64,000 bases of DNA from Ptiloglossa arizonensis. Its lineage: Eukaryota > Arthropoda > Insecta > Hymenoptera > Colletidae. The DNA lies in NCBI RefSeq assembly GCF_051014685.1, contig NW_027479492.1:1-64000 (forward strand), written 5' to 3'. The position numbers and the translations under genes are program-made. The notes beneath the pieces were generated by a model. That model ran no database searches, was not told the DNA's origin, and was given only the letters and a program-made list of their open reading frames with translations. The stretch's first letter is position 1; every line of letters begins with the position of its first letter. This document shows, piece by piece, positions 58,601 through 64,000 of this stretch.

Positions 58601-60385
58601 AGAACGTATAACGAAGAACGTAAAACGTATAACATATATCCTATAACGCATAACGTATATCGTATAACGCATAACGTATAGCGAATAACGCATAACGTAT
58701 AACGTATAACGTATAACGTATAACGTATAACGTATAACGTATAACGTATAACTTATAACGTATAACGTATAACGTATAACGTATAACGTATAACGTATAA
58801 CGTATAACGTATAACGTATAACGTATAACGTATAACGTATAACGTATAACGTATAACGTATAACGTATAACGTATAACGTATAACATATTACGTATAACG
58901 TATAACATGTAACGAAGAACGTATAACGAAGAACGTAAAACGTATAACATATATCCTATAACGCATAACGTATATCGTATAACGCATGACGTATAGCGAA
59001 TAACGCATAACGTATAACGTATAACGTATAACGTATAACGTATAACGTATAACGTATAACGTATAACGTATAACGTATAACGTATAACGTATAACGTATA
59101 ACGTATAACGTATAACGTATAACGTATAACGTATAACGTATAACGTATAACGTATAACGTATAACGTATAACGTATAACGTATAACGTATAACGTATAAC
59201 GTATAACGTATAACTTATAACGTATAACGTATAACGTATAACGTATAACGTATAACGTATAACGTATAACGTATAACGTATAACGTATAACGTATAACGT
59301 ATAACGTATAACGTATAACGTATAACGTATAACGTATAACGTATAACGTATAACGTATAACGTATAACGTATAACGTATAACGTATAACGTATAACGTAT
59401 AACGTATAACGTATAACGTATAACGTATAACGTATATCGTATAACGTATAACGTATAACGTATAACGTATAACGTATAACGTATAACGTAAAACGTATAA
59501 CGTATAGGGTATAACGTATAACGTATAACGTATAACCTATAACGTATAACGTATAACGTATAACGTATAACGTATAACGTATAACGTATAACGTATAACG
59601 TATAACGTATAAGGTATAACGTATAACGTATAACGTATAACGTATAACGTATAACGTGTGACGAAGAACGTATAACGAAGAACGTAAAACGTATAACATA
59701 TATCCTATAACGCATAACGTATATCGTATAACGCATAACGTATAGCGAATAACGCATAACGTATAACGTATAACGTATAACGTATAACGTATAACGTATA
59801 ACGTATAACTTATAACGTATAACGTATAACGTATAACGTATAACGTATAACGTATAACGTATAACGTATAACGTATAACGTATAACGTATAACGTATAAC
59901 GTATAACGTATAACGTATAAGGTATAACGTATAACGTATAACATATTACGTATAACGTATAACGTGTAACGAAGAACGTATAACGAAGAACGTAAAACGT
60001 ATAACATATATCCTATAACGCATAACGTATATCGTATAACGCATGACGTATAGCGAATAACGCATAACGTATAACGTATAACGTATAACGTATAACGTAT
60101 AACGTATAACGTATAACGTATAACGTATAACGTATAACGTATAACGTATAACGTATAACGTATAACGTATAACGTATAACGTATAACGTATAACGTATAA
60201 CGTATAACGTATAACGTATAACGTATAACGTATAACGTATAACGTATAACGTATAACGTATAACGTATAACGTATAACGTATAACGTATAACGTATAACG
60301 TGTAACGAAGAACGTAAAACGTATAACATATATCCTATAACGCATAACGTATATCGTATAACGCATGACGTATAGCGAATAACGC
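55605..60385. repeat. Zone of two alternating cassette A subtypes
   Basis: After a two-heptamer stub at 55605-55618, A copies start at 55752, 56081, 56606, 56914, 57222, 57670, 57929, 58062, 58356, 58594, 58909, 59658, 59966 and 60302. Those at 56606, 57670, 58594 and 59658 have gtgacga at unit 1; all the others have atgacgt at unit 12. Subtype pairs are 308-315 bp apart (56606/56914, 58594/58909, 59658/59966), and gtgacga copies recur at 1,064 bp twice. The last copy lacks two heptamers (84 bp). Confidence 0.88.
56886..56913. repeat. Word K (ataacat attacgt) leader of cassette A
   Basis: Two variant units and two canonical units lead directly into the A at 56914. The same 28-bp leader precedes the A copies at 58062, 58356, 58909 and 59966 (K at 58034, 58328, 58881 and 59938). 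It resembles the last two units of word C, but the distance to A is 14 bp rather than 42-56 bp. Confidence 0.86.
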
Positions 60386-61862
60386 ATAACGTATAACGTA
60401 TAACGTATAACGTATAACGTATAACGTATAACGTATAACGTATAACGTATAACGTATAACGTATAACGTATAACGTATAACGTATAACGTATAACGTATA
60501 ACGTATAACGTATATCGTATAACGTATAACGTATAACGTATAACGTATAACGTATAACGTATAACGTATAACGTATAACGTATAGGGTATAACGTATAAC
60601 GTATAACGTATAACCTATAACGTATAACGTATAAAGTATAACGTATAACGTATAACGTATAACGTATAACGTATAACGTATAACGTATAACGTATAAGGT
60701 ATAACGTATAACGTATAACGTATAACGTATAACGTATAACGTATAACGTATAACGTGTAACGAAGAACGTATAACGAAGAACGTAAAACGTATAACTTAT
60801 ATCCTATAACGCATAACGTATATCGTATAACGCATAACGTATAGCGAATAACGCATAACGCATAACGTATAACGTATAACGTATAACGTATAACGTATAA
60901 CGTATAACGTATAACTTATAACGTATAACGTATAACGTATAACGTATAACGTATAACGTATAACGTATAACGTATAACGTATAACGTATAACGTATAACG
61001 TATAACGTATAACGTATAACGTATAACGTATAACGTATAACGTATAACGTATAACGTATAACGTATAACGTATAACGTATAACGTATAACGTATAACGTA
61101 TAACGTATAACGTATAACGTATAACGTATAACGTATAACGTATAACGTATAACGTATAACGTATAACGTATAACGTGTAACGAAGAACGTATAACGAAGA
61201 ACGTAAAACGTATAACATATATCCTATAACGCATAACGTATATCGTATAACGCATAACGTATAGCGAATAACGCATAACGTATAACGTATAACGTATAGC
61301 GTATAACGTATAACGTATAACGTATAACCTATAACGTATAACGTATAACGTATAACGTATAACGTATAACGTATAACGTATAACGTATAACGTATAACGT
61401 ATAACGTATAACGTATAACGTATAACGTATAACGTATAACGTATAACGAAGAACGTATAACGAAGAACGTAAAACGTATAACATATATCCTATAACGCAT
61501 AACGTATATCGTATAACGCATAACGTATAGCGAATAACGCATAACGTATAACGTATAACGTATAACGTATAACGTATAACGTATAACGTATAACGTATAA
61601 CGTATAACGTATAACGTATAACGTATAACGTATAACGTATAACGTATAACCTATAACGTATTACGTATAACGTATAACGTATAACGTATAACGTATAACG
61701 TATAACGTGTAACGTATAACGTATAACGTATAACGTATACCCTATAACGTATTACGTATAACGTATAACGTATAACGTATAACGTATAACGTATAACGTA
61801 TAACGTATAACGTATAACGTATAACGTATAACGTATAACGTATAACGTATAACGTATAACGT

Positions 61863-62492
61863 AAAACATATGACGTATTACATATTACGTATAACGTATA
61901 ACGTATAACGTATAACGTATAACGTATAACGTGTAACGAAGAACGTATAACGAAGAACGTAAAACGTATAACTTATATCCTATAACGCATAACGTATATC
62001 GTATAACGCATAACGTATAGCGAATAACGCATAACGCATAACGTATAACGTATAACGTATAACGTATAACGTATAACGTATAACTTATAACGTATAACGT
62101 ATAACGTATAACGTATAACGTATAACGTATAACGTATAACGTATAACGTATAACGTATAACGTATAACGTATAACGTATAACGTATAACGTATAACGTAT
62201 AACGTATAACGTATAACGTATAACGTATAACGTATAACGTATAACGTATAACGTATAACGTATAACGTATAACGTATAACGTATAACGTATAACGTATAA
62301 CGTATAACGTATAACGTATAACGTATAACGTATAACGTGTAACGAAGAACGTATAACGAAGAACGTAAAACGTATAACATATATCCTATAACGCATAACG
62401 TATATCGTATAACGCATAACGTATAGCGAATAACGCATAACGTATAACGTATAACGTATAACGTATAACGTATAACGTATAACGTATAACCT
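61863..62492. repeat. 1,071-bp periodic segment, copy 1 (partner 62934-63563)
   Basis: Word C (61863-61890), ataactt-type A (61933), consensus A (62339) and ataacct (62486) all recur exactly 1,071 bp (153 units) downstream at 62934, 63004, 63410 and 63557. After that the copies differ. Confidence 0.9.
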
Positions 62493-62933
62493 ATAACGTA
62501 TAACGTATAACGTATAACGTATAACGTATAACGTATAACGTATAACGTATAACGTATAACGTATAACGTATAACGTATAACGTATAACGTATAACGTATA
62601 ACGTATAACGTATAACGTATAACGTATAACGTATAACGTATAACGTATAACGTATGACGTATAACGTATAACGTATAACGTATAACGTATAACGTATAAC
62701 GTATAACGTATAACGTATAACGTATAACGTATAACGTATAACGTATAACGTATAACGTATAACGTATAACGTATAACGTATAACGTATAACGTATAACGC
62801 ATAACGTATAGCGAATAACGAATAACGTATAACGTATAACGTATAACGTATAACGTATAACGTATAACGTATAACGTATAGCGTGTAACGTATAACGTAT
62901 AACGTATAACGTATAACGTATAACGTATAACGT

Positions 62934-63563
62934 AAAACATATGACGTATTACATATTACGTATAACGTATAACGTATAACGTATAACGTATAACGTATAA
63001 CGTGTAACGAAGAACGTATAACGAAGAACGTAAAACGTATAACTTATATCCTATAACGCATAACGTATATCGTATAACGCATAACGTATAGCGAATAACG
63101 CATAACGCATAACGTATAACGTATAACGTATAACGTATAACGTATAACGTATAACTTATAACGTATAACGTATAACGTATAACGTATAACGTATAACGTA
63201 TAACGTATAACGTATAACGTATAACGTATAACGTATAACGTATAACGTATAACGTATAACGTATAACGTATAACGTATAACGTATAACGTATAACGTATA
63301 ACGTATAACGTATAACGTATAACGTATAACGTATAACGTATAACGTATAACGTATAACGTATAACGTATAACGTATAACGTATAACGTATAACGTATAAC
63401 GTATAACGTGTAACGAAGAACGTATAACGAAGAACGTAAAACGTATAACATATATCCTATAACGCATAACGTATATCGTATAACGCATAACGTATAGCGA
63501 ATAACGCATAACGTATAACGTATAACGTATAACGTATAACGTATAACGTATAACGTATAACCT
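62934..63563. repeat. 1,071-bp periodic segment, copy 2
   Basis: Contains word C (62934-62961), A at 63004 and 63410, and ataacct at 63557, all at the same spacing as in copy 1. A further cassette A (63690) and word J (63858-63913) follow before the window ends in canonical units. Confidence 0.9.
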
Positions 63564-64000
63564 ATAACGTATAACGTATAACGTATAACGTATAACGTAT
63601 AACGTATAACGTATAACGTATAACGTATAACGTATAACGTATAACGTATAACGTATAACGTATAACGTATAACGTATAACGTATAACGTGTAACGAAGAA
63701 CGTATAACGAAGAACGTAAAACGTATAACATATATCCTATAACGCATAACGTATATCGTATAACGCATAACGTATAGCGAATAACGCATAACGTATAACG
63801 TATAACGTATAACGTATAACGTATAACGTATAACGTATAACGTATAACGTGTAACGTATATCGTATGACGTGTAACGTATAACGTATAACGTATATCGTA
63901 TAACGTATGACGTATAACGTATAACGTATAACGTATAACGTATAACGTATAACGTATAACGTATAACGTATAACGTATAACGTATAACGTATAACGTATA

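Larger units (their letters stand above)
60757..63787. repeat. Terminal cassette A zone with ataactt subtype
   Basis: A copies start at 60757, 61177, 61443, 61933, 62339, 63004, 63410 and 63690. Those at 60757, 61933 and 63004 have ataactt at unit 6 and an extra ataacgc after unit 14, and lead a repeat of about 1.07-1.18 kb. The copy at 61443 begins with ataacga instead of gtaacga, so its 5' border is only weakly marked. Confidence 0.9.
1..64000. repeat. Heptanucleotide satellite array (unit ataacgt), whole window
   Basis: Every stretch of the window reads as head-to-tail copies of ataacgt or of heptamers one to three substitutions away from it, about 9,140 units in all, and orientation never changes. 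The array begins before base 1 and runs past base 64000. The unit is 28.6% GC, with one CpG, one ACGT palindrome and one TATA per 7 bp. No unique DNA interrupts it. Heptamer satellites of this size are known from eukaryotic heterochromatin; bacterial heptamer tracts that I know of, such as cyanobacterial STRR sequences, are far shorter. A eukaryotic source is therefore inferred, not shown. Nothing suggests transcription or coding. Confidence 0.97.

Noticed and set aside
1..64000. CRISPR array
   Set aside because: There are repeats but no unique spacers of constant length; the material between cassette A copies is more of the same heptamer.
1..64000. Telomeric repeat tract
   Set aside because: The unit has one G per strand and no G-run. 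Known telomere repeats such as TTAGGG or TTTAGGG are G-rich on one strand, and there is no terminal structure.
1..64000. TATA-box promoters
   Set aside because: TATAA occurs in every unit, about 9,000 times, so it carries no positional information.
1..64000. tRNA, rRNA or other structured RNA gene
   Set aside because: No stretch departs from the heptamer long enough to hold one. The only palindromes are the 4-bp ACGT and TATA.
1..64000. Assembly or simulation artefact
   Set aside because: Not excluded, but private variants, nested duplications with stepwise offsets and consistent register suggest a real array read with accurate long reads. Copy numbers could still be wrong.

Overview
The whole window is one uninterrupted block of heptanucleotide satellite DNA. 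From base 1 to base 64000 it is built from the 7-bp unit ataacgt (reverse complement acgttat) and single-base variants of it, and both edges lie inside the array. I see no protein gene, RNA gene, insertion sequence, CRISPR array or unique-sequence island. Every long open frame is on the minus strand and is a by-product of the repeat. The unit has no stop codon in any minus frame and translates to the same period-7 peptide (YTLYVIR) in all three frames. The plus strand has a TAA in every unit.

The organism cannot be identified from the sequence. Array length and higher-order structure fit eukaryotic heterochromatin (pericentromeric, subtelomeric, or sex- or B-chromosome satellite) better than a bacterial genome. 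Heptamer satellites of this scale are known in eukaryotes, for example the AAACTAC-type satellites of Drosophila virilis. This is an inference. The unit is not G-rich and matches no telomere repeat known to me. The canonical unit is 28.6% GC with one CpG and one ACGT palindrome per 7 bp.

The interesting part is the second layer. Marked variant heptamers are not scattered at random; they form a small vocabulary of cassettes that recur in fixed order. The most prominent, cassette A, is 14 heptamers (98 bp) long. I counted 91 full or near-full copies and 8 truncated ones, about 14% of the window, and roughly half of the copies are identical. Other words are C (35 bp, 11 copies, always 42-56 bp upstream of an A), L (about 315-336 bp, 8 copies, ending in the 14-bp word D), E (49 bp, 8 copies), F (atagggt-led, about 35 copies), B (ataacct/attacgt/ataaagt), K (14 bp, immediately before A in the 57-60 kb zone) and 14-bp dimer blocks (acaacgt-ataacgt, and one ataacgc-ataacgt).

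A third layer is segmental duplication. Runs of cassettes recur in the same order at offsets of about 1.06-1.07, 3.0, 4.9, 7.6, 10.1-10.8 and 13.1 kb. Layout: 0-1.8 kb nearly pure repeat; 1.8-23.7 kb cassette-rich with C-A-L modules and 7.6/10 kb duplications; 23.8-40 kb a zone with cassette A subtype ttaacgt, a 3.0-kb tandem duplication and a 13.1-kb repeat; 40-48.9 kb the densest cassette-A zone; 48.9-52 kb cassette-poor; 52-55 kb mixed; 55.6-60.4 kb a zone of two alternating A subtypes with a period near 1064 bp; 60.7-64 kb a zone with subtype ataactt.

The 7-bp register, tested at the cassette landmarks, shifts only five times in 64 kb. Essentially all change has therefore been base substitution plus gain or loss of whole heptamers, as expected from unequal exchange or conversion between in-register copies.
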